This document shows, piece by piece, positions 27,833 to 35,260 of a DNA stretch of 64,000 nt; the stretch's first letter is position 1; every line of letters begins with the position of its first letter. A program made the position numbers and the translations under genes. Where the stretch lies: NCBI GenBank assembly GCA_043753895.1, contig JAYUWK010000070.1, positions 1 through 64,000 of the forward strand, given 5' to 3'. The notes under the pieces are model-generated. The model worked only from the letters and a program-made list of their open reading frames with translations. It was not told the DNA's origin and did not search any database. Source of the DNA: WLMZ01 sp043753895 (GTDB lineage: Bacteria > Actinomycetota > Acidimicrobiia > Acidimicrobiales > Ilumatobacteraceae).

Positions 27833-28792
27833 GTGCTCTCTGACGCATCCGTGTTCATCACCGGAGGGGCCGGGTTCATCGGCTCCACGCTCGCCGGCCA
27901 ATTGGCCGACGCCAATACGCTCACGCTCTACGACAACTTCGCCCGCGACGCAATCTCGAACACCCCGTTGGCGCAGCACCCCAACGTGCGCATCGTTCGT
28001 GGCGACATTCTCGACCCGGCGGCGCTGGGGTCTGCGATGCCGGGCCACACGCATGTGGTGCACTGTGCGGCCATCGCCGGCATCGACACCGTGACCAAGA
28101 GTCCGGTCACGACGATGCGGGTCAACATGATGGGCTCGGCCAACGTTCTCGAGGCAGCGAAGCAGCTCGATGCCTGCCAGCGCGTGGTGTGCTTTTCCAC
28201 GAGCGAGGTGTTCGGCCAGCGCGCCTTTCGAGTGAGCGAGACCGACAACACCGTGATGGGCGCCGTCGGCGAACCGCGTTGGACCTACGCGGTGAGCAAG
28301 CTCGCCGAGGAACATCTGGCTATCGCCTACCACAGCGAGTTCGGTCTTCCCACAACCGTGGTGCGTCCGTTCAACGTGTATGGCCCCGGCCAAGTTGGCG
28401 AAGGCGCGATGCGCATTTTCATCGAACGCGCCCTGCGCAACGACACCATCCAGATCCACGGCGACGGTTCGCAGATCCGTTCGTGGTGCTATGTCGACGA
28501 CATGGTGCGCAGCGTGCTCATCGCGCTCGAGCACCCCAGTGCCATTGGCGAATCGTTCAATATCGGGAACCCGCGCGCCGTTGCCACGATGACGGGTCTC
28601 GCACAGGCGGTCGTGCGCGTCACGAACTCGTCGTCGGAGATCGTGTTCGTGCATCGTGGGGGAGTCGACGTGGAGCTGCGTGTCCCCGCAATCGACAAGG
28701 CGCGCGACGTCATTGGTTTCTCTGCCGAGGTAGACCTCGACGAGGGCATCGAGCGCACTGCGGCGTGGATCGGCCGAAAGGCCCAGGGCTGA
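27833..28792 (+). CDS. NAD-dependent sugar epimerase/dehydratase (extended SDR)
   Basis: A 319-residue extended SDR. The NAD motif is FITGGAGFIGSTLAGQL, the middle has CFSTSEVFGQ, and the catalytic pair is in YAVSKLAEEH (Tyr-x3-Lys). VVRPFNVYGPGQ and IHGDGSQIRSWCYVDD are standard for nucleotide-sugar epimerases. It starts with GTG, about eight bases after AAGGAAA. It precedes a sugar aminotransferase by one base, so it may create the keto or epimerised substrate for that enzyme. Exact reaction (4-epimerase, 4,6-dehydratase or decarboxylase) is not resolvable. Confidence 0.85.
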   Translation: MLSDASVFITGGAGFIGSTLAGQLADANTLTLYDNFARDAISNTPLAQHPNVRIVRGDILDPAALGSAMPGHTHVVHCAAIAGIDTVTKSPVTTMRVNMMGSANVLEAAKQLDACQRVVCFSTSEVFGQRAFRVSETDNTVMGAVGEPRWTYAVSKLAEEHLAIAYHSEFGLPTTVVRPFNVYGPGQVGEGAMRIFIERALRNDTIQIHGDGSQIRSWCYVDDMVRSVLIALEHPSAIGESFNIGNPRAVATMTGLAQAVVRVTNSSSEIVFVHRGGVDVELRVPAIDKARDVIGFSAEVDLDEGIERTAAWIGRKAQG

Positions 28793-28793
28793 C

Positions 28794-29906
28794 GTGACCA
28801 TCATCCCGCTCACGCGCCCGATTATCGGCGACGAAGAACAGGCTGCAGTTGCTGCAGTGTTGGCGTCGGGCTATCTCGTACAGGGTCCCCAGGTGGCCGA
28901 GTTCGAACGACTCGTCGCGACTCACATCGGTGCCGCACATGCCGTGGCGGTCACCAACTGCACCGCCGCGCTGCACCTCGCGCTGCTCGCGCTCGGCGTC
29001 GGCGAGGGCGACCTGGTCATCGTCACGCCGTACTCATGGGTCGCCACCGCGAACGTGATCGAGCTGTGCGGCGCCACTCCCGTCTTCATCGACATTGATC
29101 CCTCCACGTTCAACCTCGACGTGGCGCTGGTCGATCAGTACCTCACCGAGTCGCCCGAGGCCGACCGGGTGAAGGCGATCATGCCGGTGCACACGTTCGG
29201 CAATCCCGCCGGCATTTGCGAACTCATCGACGTTGCCCAGCACCATGGCATTGCGGTGGTCGAGGATGCAGCATGCGCGATCGGTGCGGTCGAGCGCGGA
29301 CGCGCCGCCGGTTCGTTCGGTGCGATCGCCTGCTTCAGCTTCCACCCGCGCAAGATCATCACTACAGGCGAGGGTGGCATGCTCGTCACCGACGATCCCT
29401 GGGTCGCGGCCTTCGCGCGCGGCTACCGCAATCACGGCCAGGAGCCCGTCGACGGTACGGTCGAGTTCGTGATGCCCGGGGGCAATCTGCGCCTCACCGA
29501 GATGCAGGGTGCCATGGGTGTGGTTCAGATGCGGCGTCTCGCCGGTCTTGTCGAGAGCCGGGGCACGCTCAGCGCGCGCTACGACACGCTCGTGGCGCCT
29601 CTCGGTTACACCCCGCAGCATCGTTCGCCCGGTGCTGCAGTGCAGTCGTACGTAGTGCTCAGCCCGGCGAACCTGACCGCTGCCCCGGTGATCGCACACC
29701 TGCGTGCCAACGATGTCGAGGCCACGATCGGTACCAACGCCATTCCCTTCACGCGCTACTACCGCGAGCAATATCAGCTCACTGACCACGACCTGCCTGC
29801 AACGGCCATGGTGCGTGACCGGGCCATCACGTTGCCCCTGTTCCCCGGTATGACCGAGGCCGAGCAGGACCGTGTCGTCGAGGTACTCGCGACGGTGCCC
29901 CAATGA
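28794..29906 (+). CDS. DegT/DnrJ/EryC1 sugar aminotransferase (second)
   Basis: A 370-residue PLP enzyme starting with GTG one base after the epimerase stop. Family motifs: VAVTNCTAALHLAL, TPYSWVATANVIELCGA, EDAACAIGA, and the PLP lysine in FSFHPRKIITTGEGG near residue 184. GGNLRLTEMQGAM is the cofactor-pocket block. It is distinct from the first aminotransferase at 25326. The FSFHPRK form of the lysine motif is typical of 4-amino sugar synthesis (for example perosamine or bacillosamine type enzymes). With the following hexapeptide acyltransferase it could form an N-acylated amino sugar (inference). Confidence 0.88.
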   Translation: MTIIPLTRPIIGDEEQAAVAAVLASGYLVQGPQVAEFERLVATHIGAAHAVAVTNCTAALHLALLALGVGEGDLVIVTPYSWVATANVIELCGATPVFIDIDPSTFNLDVALVDQYLTESPEADRVKAIMPVHTFGNPAGICELIDVAQHHGIAVVEDAACAIGAVERGRAAGSFGAIACFSFHPRKIITTGEGGMLVTDDPWVAAFARGYRNHGQEPVDGTVEFVMPGGNLRLTEMQGAMGVVQMRRLAGLVESRGTLSARYDTLVAPLGYTPQHRSPGAAVQSYVVLSPANLTAAPVIAHLRANDVEATIGTNAIPFTRYYREQYQLTDHDLPATAMVRDRAITLPLFPGMTEAEQDRVVEVLATVPQ

Positions 29907-29919
29907 GTCGGAACCTGCG

Positions 29920-30384
29920 ATGAGCCCGGCCGCCCCGCCAGATGTACCCGACTGGCATCACCTGCCAACCAATCCGTACAACCCGCACGCATGGTTCGTG
30001 GGCGAACCTGTCATCGGCGAGGGCTGCTGGATCGGTGCGTTCACCGTGATCGACGGTTCAGGCGGTCTGCGTATCGGCCGTGGGTGTGACATTTCCGCCG
30101 GCGCACAGATCTACAGCCACTCCACGGTCCGGCGCGTGGTGTCCGAACGTCAGGAGCCAATCGAGCGCGCCTCCACCACCATTGGCGATTTCGTGCATAT
30201 CGGTGCGGGAGCGGTGGTGCTGATGGGCGCAACGCTCGGCGACCATTGCGTGGTCGGCGCCGGTGCCGTGGTGCCGCAGTTCATGCTGGTGCCGGCGTGG
30301 AGCGTGGTTGCCGGAGTGCCCGGCGTCATTCGACCCGATGCAGCTCGACGCTACGCAGCGCCGCCCAGGGGTCGCGATGTCTGA
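29920..30384 (+). CDS. Hexapeptide-repeat acyltransferase (left-handed beta helix)
   Basis: A 154-residue protein starting at an ATG 13 bases after the aminotransferase stop. Hexapeptide repeats run through most of its length (VIGEGCWIGAFTVIDG, LRIGRGCDISAGAQIYSH, FVHIGAGAVVLMGATLGD). The conserved His lies in AQIYSHST. It ends with a VAGVPGVI segment typical of WbbJ/maltose-acetyltransferase-like enzymes. It overlaps the next GT2 gene by eight bases. It probably acetylates the amino sugar made by the preceding two enzymes. Confidence 0.82.
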   Translation: MSPAAPPDVPDWHHLPTNPYNPHAWFVGEPVIGEGCWIGAFTVIDGSGGLRIGRGCDISAGAQIYSHSTVRRVVSERQEPIERASTTIGDFVHIGAGAVVLMGATLGDHCVVGAGAVVPQFMLVPAWSVVAGVPGVIRPDAARRYAAPPRGRDV

Positions 30385-31102
30385 GGCGTCAGCCGTCGAC
30401 AATCCGACGATCAGCGTCGTCATCCCGGCATACAACGAGGCGGAATCGCTCGTCGACACCGTCGCCGCAGTGGTTGCCGCGCTGCCCGAACCGCGCACGG
30501 CCCAGCTCGTGCTGGTTAACGACGGCAGCGACGACGCCACGATCGCGGTGATGCAGTCCATTGCTGCTGATTGCGCGTCGATGGTGGTCATCGTCGATCG
30601 TCCCGTGAACGGCGGCATGGGTCAGGCGCTTGCCAGTGGGTTCGAGCGCGCCACCGGCAATGTGCTCACGTGGATTCCCGGCGATGGCGAATACGACCTC
30701 TCCGAGGTGCTGGCCGGCATGTCGTTGCTCGCCGACGGCGCATCGCCTGCCGATGTCGTACTGGTGCGTCGCATTGCCCGCGGGCAACTCGGCCGCAACA
30801 TCGTGTCAACCATCATGTACGGGCTGATCCGGCTCATGTTCGGCTTCGACGCGCGCGGCTACTGCGGCATCTTCGTGATCAGCCAGGAGCGTTGGCACGA
30901 ACTCGCTGTGGCGTCGCGCGATGTCTTTTTCACGCTCGAGGTAGCGTTGCGTTCTCGCCATGCTCAATGGAACATTGCGTTTGTCGCGGCGGAGTGGCGT
31001 CCCAGGCGCGCGGGGCGCTCGAAGGTGTTCAACGTGCGCACCATCCTGCGCAATGTGGGCGAGCTGTTCAGCTTCCGCTGGCGCCTTTGGCGCGGGCACT
31101 GA
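30377..31102 (+). CDS. GT2 family glycosyltransferase
   Basis: A 241-residue GT-A enzyme. It has ISVVIPAYNEAESLVDTV at the N-terminus, LVLVNDGSDDAT, and the DXD-like WIPGDGEYDL. RPVNGGMGQALASGF matches the N-x-G-x-x-x-A block of polyprenyl-phosphate-type GT2s (DPM1-like). It has no strong C-terminal membrane helices. The start overlaps the acyltransferase end, and the stop abuts the stop of the convergent WbpD-like gene. Function: transfer of a sugar to a lipid or glycan acceptor. Confidence 0.82.
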   Translation: MSEASAVDNPTISVVIPAYNEAESLVDTVAAVVAALPEPRTAQLVLVNDGSDDATIAVMQSIAADCASMVVIVDRPVNGGMGQALASGFERATGNVLTWIPGDGEYDLSEVLAGMSLLADGASPADVVLVRRIARGQLGRNIVSTIMYGLIRLMFGFDARGYCGIFVISQERWHELAVASRDVFFTLEVALRSRHAQWNIAFVAAEWRPRRAGRSKVFNVRTILRNVGELFSFRWRLWRGH

Positions 31103-31654
31103 TCACAACGCAGCGGCGCAGGTATCGCACACCATCACCGCTGGCGGAGACTCTTCTCTGCTGATCACCGAGCCGCACCGGCAGACCCAGCCATGGTGGC
31201 GTGCCGGTGTACCGGCCACCAACTGATGGGGCGCCACGTCGCGCGTGACGGTGGCTCCTGCTGCGACCATGCAGAAACCGCCGAGCGTGGTGCCACATAC
31301 GATGGTTGCATGTGCACCAATCGATGCACCTCTCTGCACGAAGGTCGAAGTAATAGACCACTCGGAATTGAACGCCCGAGGGACCAGATCGTTGGTGAAC
31401 GTGGCCGAGGGACCGACGAAGACATCGTCCTCGATGACGACGCCGTGATACACGCTCACGTTGTTCTGGATCTTGCAGCGGTTGCCGACGCGAGCCTGGT
31501 TATCGATGTACACGTTCTTACCGAGCACACACTGCTCGCCGACGACAGCACCCGAACGAACATGGGCGTGGTGCCACACGCCGGTGCCGGCACCGATGTT
31601 GGCGCCCTGTTCCACGATGGCCGTCTCGTGAATGCGCACCGACTCGTGAATCAC
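31103..31654 (-). CDS. Hexapeptide N-acyltransferase, WbpD/WlbB-like, with zinc-ribbon tail
   Basis: A 183-residue left-handed beta-helix acyltransferase. Repeats run from IHETAIVEQGANIGAGTGVW through KNVYIDNQARVG and VFVGPSATFTND. KIQNNVSVYHGV contains the NNVSVY motif characteristic of WbpD/WlbB UDP-amino-sugar N-acetyltransferases. The last 25 residues carry CRCG and CDTC pairs, a small zinc-ribbon-like tail. The GTG at 31654 is chosen because a TACGAT box ends six bases upstream. It is separate from the aminotransferase/oxidoreductase operon, but completes the set for a 2,3-diacetamido uronic acid (inference). Confidence 0.85.
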   Translation of the reverse strand: MIHESVRIHETAIVEQGANIGAGTGVWHHAHVRSGAVVGEQCVLGKNVYIDNQARVGNRCKIQNNVSVYHGVVIEDDVFVGPSATFTNDLVPRAFNSEWSITSTFVQRGASIGAHATIVCGTTLGGFCMVAAGATVTRDVAPHQLVAGTPARHHGWVCRCGSVISREESPPAVMVCDTCAAAL

Positions 31655-31715
31655 CCGCTCATCGTATCGGTGGGTGCCGGTGCGATCGATGCCGAGCTTG
31701 ACGATCCTCCGAGCG

Positions 31716-32024
31716 TCACGTGTCGACGATCGCGTGCTCGGTGACAAAGAGTCGCGTGCGGCTGCGAACGTGGGCCATCGAGTCTGCGGCCACGCTCTTG
31801 CCCAATTCGGTGGTGTAGGCGGCCTCGAAATCGGCCTGGCTGTCGAACCACAACTCGGAGATGCCATCGGTGTCGTCGGTGTCGTCGGTCGCGTTGAACA
31901 CGATTCGGCGTACTCCTGGCAGTTGTGCCGCCAGCGGAGCGTGCTCGTGCAGCCACCATGTGCGGAACTGTTCGGGGCTCATGTCCTCGCGTCGGGACAA
32001 CAGGATGATCGCCTTGAACGTCAT
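31716..32024 (-). CDS. EthD-domain protein
   Basis: A 102-residue dimeric alpha-beta barrel protein of the EthD family. It starts MTFKAIILLSRREDMSPEQF and contains WWLHEHAPLAAQLPGVRR, the family's typical H-E/D-H block; the end has RSRTRLFVTEHAI. Its ATG overlaps the stop of the preceding DUF1185 gene (ATGA). EthD proteins are linked to ether degradation and to various small-molecule pathways, but their biochemical role is mostly unknown. The location inside a polysaccharide locus is unexpected. Confidence 0.85.
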   Translation of the reverse strand: MTFKAIILLSRREDMSPEQFRTWWLHEHAPLAAQLPGVRRIVFNATDDTDDTDGISELWFDSQADFEAAYTTELGKSVAADSMAHVRSRTRLFVTEHAIVDT

Positions 32025-32572
32025 GCCGGCTTGCCGATTCGGTGCAGCGGCCTCCCGCCGACTCCCAGTGCCAGAACGGCGAGGATCTCGTCGGACCGTG
32101 GAGCGTCGTCGATGCTGAACGCAATGGCATCCATGTCGTCGAATACCCAGATGTCGGAGCAGTTGGTGATCGGGGCGACGATGCGTGTGCCCGGGCCTCC
32201 GAGCAGCTTGGTAGACGGGATGATCGCTGGCCCACGACCGAGCGCGGCACGAATCGGTGCGCCGAACTTGGGGTGGATCAGCGCGGCCGCGTGTTCGAGC
32301 TCGCCGTTGGTACCCACGATTGCGGCCTTGCCGTAGCCGCTGACCTCGTCGGCGGGACAGCCCAGCGCGGCGAGCGCCTCGTCGATGAGCACCTGTCCGA
32401 GTTCCGCGCCGAGATCGACCAGGTCGTCGAGGTTCTCCAGGTACTGTCCGGCAAGCGGATTGGTGAACACGACGCCGGTGGCCACCTTGCGGCGTAAGCC
32501 AAGCACGTTACGCGCCATCTCGCGCCGAGTTGTCTCGACGATCGAGACCACTTTTCGAATTTCCAGTGTCAT
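32021..32572 (-). CDS. Amino-acid-synthesis family protein (DUF1185)
   Basis: A 183-residue protein recognised as the PF06684/DUF1185 family from its overall pattern: ETTRREMARNV near the start, VFTNPLAGQY, then HPKFGAPIRAALGRG and the C-terminal GVGGRPLHRIG. Structures of this family have been solved but no reaction is firmly established. An adjacent ATG one codon upstream (32575) is an equally good start. It is coupled to the EthD gene. The two form a small minus-strand operon unrelated to glycan synthesis. Confidence 0.8.
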   Translation of the reverse strand: MTLEIRKVVSIVETTRREMARNVLGLRRKVATGVVFTNPLAGQYLENLDDLVDLGAELGQVLIDEALAALGCPADEVSGYGKAAIVGTNGELEHAAALIHPKFGAPIRAALGRGPAIIPSTKLLGGPGTRIVAPITNCSDIWVFDDMDAIAFSIDDAPRSDEILAVLALGVGGRPLHRIGKPA

Positions 32573-32690
32573 CATCGTCCGTCCGTTTCTTCGAGGTCCG
32601 AACAGAACGTAGTCGCGCTGGCGGAGTCGCCCCCAACCTCTGTATTTCGCCTCTGCACCGCTGCCGGGACAGACCACTATCATCTCGTCG

Positions 32691-33425
32691 ATGACGTCGA
32701 CTTTGGTGGTGATCCCGGCGTTCCGGGAAGAGGCCTCGGTAGGTGACGTCGTGAAGCGCGTGCGGGCGTTGGGCTTCGACTGCGTCGTCGTCGACGACGG
32801 CTCCCCCGATCACACTGCAGCGCGAGCGCGCGAGGCAGGCGCTGTCGTGCTGCAGTTGCCCATGAACATGGGCATCGGTGCCGCCCTCCGCTGTGGTTTC
32901 CGGTACGCACTTGCCAACGGCTACACGGGCGTCGTGCAGTGCGACGGCGATGGCCAACACTCGCCGGAGGAGATTCCCCGCCTCGTTCACGAGGCAGAGG
33001 CCCGCGGCGCGCACCTGTTGATTGCGTCGCGTTTCGTCGACGGATCCGGTGACTACGAATTGCATCGCGCGCGCCGGTTCGCGATGAAGATGCTGTCTCG
33101 CCTTGCCTACCGACAGGGTGGCGTGAAAGTGCACGACACATCGTCCGGCTTCCGGGTGATCAACGAACCCCTGCTCAGTGAGTTTGCCCGCGACTACCCG
33201 GCGCACTACTTGGGGGACACCTTCGAGGTGCTCGTAGCGTCCGGCAAGGCCGGCTATCGAGTGGAAGAGGTACCAGCCGACTTCATGCCGCGCTCTACCG
33301 GGGAATCGTCGAGCGGCAGGTTCGATTCGGTCTTGAAGATCTTGCGCGTGGGCGTGAGCGCCTTGGTGGGGCTCGGACCAAAATTTACCCCGCTCGACGG
33401 AGACGCAGATCAGCCCGCAGCATGA
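32691..33425 (+). CDS. GT2 glycosyltransferase, dolichol-phosphate-mannose-synthase-like
   Basis: A 244-residue GT-A protein: TLVVIPAFREEASVGDVV, CVVVDDGSPDHTA, then LPMNMGIGAALRCGF and the catalytic VQCDGDGQHSPEEI. The motif FVDGSGDYELHRARR and DTSSGFRVIN are typical of DPM1/DPMS-like enzymes that load sugars onto polyprenyl phosphate. No C-terminal membrane segments are present. A TATCAT box ends seven bases before the ATG. It could provide the lipid-linked donor for the GT-C membrane proteins in the locus (inference). It overlaps the convergent GT2 gene by 41 bases. Confidence 0.88.
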   Translation: MTSTLVVIPAFREEASVGDVVKRVRALGFDCVVVDDGSPDHTAARAREAGAVVLQLPMNMGIGAALRCGFRYALANGYTGVVQCDGDGQHSPEEIPRLVHEAEARGAHLLIASRFVDGSGDYELHRARRFAMKMLSRLAYRQGGVKVHDTSSGFRVINEPLLSEFARDYPAHYLGDTFEVLVASGKAGYRVEEVPADFMPRSTGESSSGRFDSVLKILRVGVSALVGLGPKFTPLDGDADQPAA

Positions 33426-34296
33426 TCGTTTTCTCCTTGGCGGCCGCAAGCCGCATGTGGAGCAGATCGTTGAACGACTGCAGCAAGAGGTGCGTGCGCA
33501 CCATCCAGCGATGGTGCGCAGTGCCTGCGCTGTGGTGCCAGCCGATCGCTGTGGCAGCGGCACTGACCTCACGATAGAGCGCGATCTCCTCGGTGAAGCG
33601 GGTCGCGTTCGCGGTGAGTAGCGAGGTCTGGTTCGATCGGTGTCGTCGATACTGGTAAAGCGGAGCTCGGATGCCGTACAGCGTGTGACCGTTCAGTAGC
33701 AGCCGAGTGATGTTGTCGAGATCGAGTACGAACGCCCAGCGCGCATCGAATGGCTGAGTCCCTACCAGTGCTGTCCGGTAACACAGCGTTGGGCAGAAGA
33801 TGTAGTTGTTGGCGAGCACAGCGGCCAAGGCTTCGTCGCCAGCGACCCGATGGTTGCCGGGGGGACGGCGCGCGAATCGTTTGACGAAGTCGGGCAGTGA
33901 TCGTGCCGGCTCGCCGTCGGCACCGATGATGGTGGTGCCCGTGAAGAACGCGGCCACATCCGGGTGACGTCTTGCGTTGTCGATGATTGCCGCGCCGTAC
34001 GTGGGAAGCAGGCGATCATCGCTATGGAGCAGTGTGACGAGGGGTGCGGTGCTCTGGCGGATGCACTCGTTCCAGTTGCCGGCAAGGCCGAGGTTCACCA
34101 TATTGTGCGTGCAGCGAATTCGTGGATCGCCGAGCTGCTCGACCAATTCGTCGGGTGGCTCGGGGCCGCAGTCGTCGACGATCAGCAGTTCCCAGTTATC
34201 GATGGTCTGCGCCTGCACGCTCGCGATCGCTTCGCGCAGGTAGTGGAGGTTGGTGAAGTAGGGGATGGCGAACGTGATCGCCGGCGCGAGAGCCAT
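33385..34296 (-). CDS. GT2 family glycosyltransferase
   Basis: A 303-residue GT-A enzyme starting MALAPAITFAIPYFTNL. It shows LLIVDDCGPEPPDE, NLGLAGNWNECI and the metal-binding LLHSDDRLLPTY. C-terminal residues about 250-300 are helical. The ATG at 34296 is preferred because TATCCT ends nine bases upstream; a GTG two codons earlier would leave three bases. It is divergent from the methyltransferase at 34349. Donor and acceptor are unknown. Confidence 0.85.
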   Translation of the reverse strand: MALAPAITFAIPYFTNLHYLREAIASVQAQTIDNWELLIVDDCGPEPPDELVEQLGDPRIRCTHNMVNLGLAGNWNECIRQSTAPLVTLLHSDDRLLPTYGAAIIDNARRHPDVAAFFTGTTIIGADGEPARSLPDFVKRFARRPPGNHRVAGDEALAAVLANNYIFCPTLCYRTALVGTQPFDARWAFVLDLDNITRLLLNGHTLYGIRAPLYQYRRHRSNQTSLLTANATRFTEEIALYREVSAAATAIGWHHSAGTAHHRWMVRTHLLLQSFNDLLHMRLAAAKEKTIMLRADLRLRRAG

Positions 34297-34348
34297 TGCC
34301 ACGTGAGGATAACGCGGGCCTCGCGCCCGCCCCTCGTAAGATGATCCG

Positions 34349-34969
34349 GTGCCGCCCCGATCTCCGAGCTCCACCCAGGATCCTGCGTACGCGCAGCGTC
34401 TTCAGCGGCTGTCAGCGCGCGGTGGCAGCCTGCGACGTCTCGTCGACCCGCAACGGCCCTACCGCTGGAACATGCGCCACCTCCAACCCGGCTTTGTGCT
34501 TGACATCGGTTGCGGCATCGGCCGCAACTTGGAGCATCTTCTTGGCCTCGGTGTCGGCGTCGACCACAATGCCGATTGCGTTGCGGCCTGTCGGGTCGCA
34601 GGGCTGAGCGCATTTCAACCGGCAGAGTTTGCTGCGAGCGAGTTCGCGGTTGCCGATCGCTTCGACACACTCCTGCTTGCACATGTCGTGGAGCACATGA
34701 CCGAACGGGAGGCCGACGATCTCGTTGCCGAATATCTTCCGTACATCCGACCCGAGGGACGGGTGATCCTGATCACCCCACAAGAACGTGGTCAGGCGAG
34801 CGACGCAACGCATGTGCGCTTCGTCGACGAACTCGAGGTCTGCCGCACGGCCACACGGTTGAACCTGCGCGTGCTGTCGATCAAGTCGTTTCCATTTCCG
34901 CGATCCGCTGGCCGGGTGTTCACCTACAACGAGACCATTTCGATCCTTTCGTCTCGCGGGGTTGGCTGA
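34349..34969 (+). CDS. SAM-dependent methyltransferase
   Basis: A 206-residue class I methyltransferase with FVLDIGCGIGRNLEHLLG as SAM motif I near residue 48. HVVEHMTEREADDLV is in the usual post-II position. It starts with GTG, six bases after a TAAGAT box, so it is likely leaderless. It is followed three bases later by a small coiled-coil gene and then a large glycosyltransferase, forming a compact three-gene operon. Probable substrate is a sugar or lipid-linked glycan (inference). Confidence 0.82.
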   Translation: MPPRSPSSTQDPAYAQRLQRLSARGGSLRRLVDPQRPYRWNMRHLQPGFVLDIGCGIGRNLEHLLGLGVGVDHNADCVAACRVAGLSAFQPAEFAASEFAVADRFDTLLLAHVVEHMTEREADDLVAEYLPYIRPEGRVILITPQERGQASDATHVRFVDELEVCRTATRLNLRVLSIKSFPFPRSAGRVFTYNETISILSSRGVG

Positions 34970-34972
34970 GCA

Positions 34973-35260
34973 ATGTCGCACGATTCAGATGAGCTCGATT
35001 CGCTCCGAGCCGAGAACGAGGCGCTCAGGGCGCGCGTTGAGTCAGCCGAGGCGGCAATCGCCGCGTTACGCGCCGAGGCGTTGGAGCGCCGCGCCCAGGT
35101 CCGAGCGCTCGTGGCCGATCTCCCCGTCGCGATGAGTCGCAAGACGCTGTTGCGTCAGGTGCTTCGCGATGCTGTGCAGCACCCTGACAAGCGAGGCGTC
35201 GTCAGCCGGGTTGCGAACAAGGCGCGCCGGGACACCAGCGACACCCTGCGACGCGGATGA
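34973..35260 (+). CDS. Small coiled-coil protein
   Basis: A 95-residue acidic-to-basic protein. Residues about 7-45 are a clear coiled coil (LDSLRAENEALRARVESAE, then AAIAALRAEALERRAQV). The C-terminal half is basic (RKTLLRQVLRDAV, VANKARRDTSDTLRRG). No family recognised. The stop overlaps the next gene's ATG (ATGA). It is the third small coiled-coil protein joined by overlap to a glycosyltransferase in this locus. Confidence 0.68.
   Translation: MSHDSDELDSLRAENEALRARVESAEAAIAALRAEALERRAQVRALVADLPVAMSRKTLLRQVLRDAVQHPDKRGVVSRVANKARRDTSDTLRRG

Noticed and set aside
27557..28813. 418-codon minus-strand frame opposite the epimerase
   Set aside because: Rich in His/Arg/Val with no recognisable motif; the plus-strand epimerase and dehydrogenase have full active sites.
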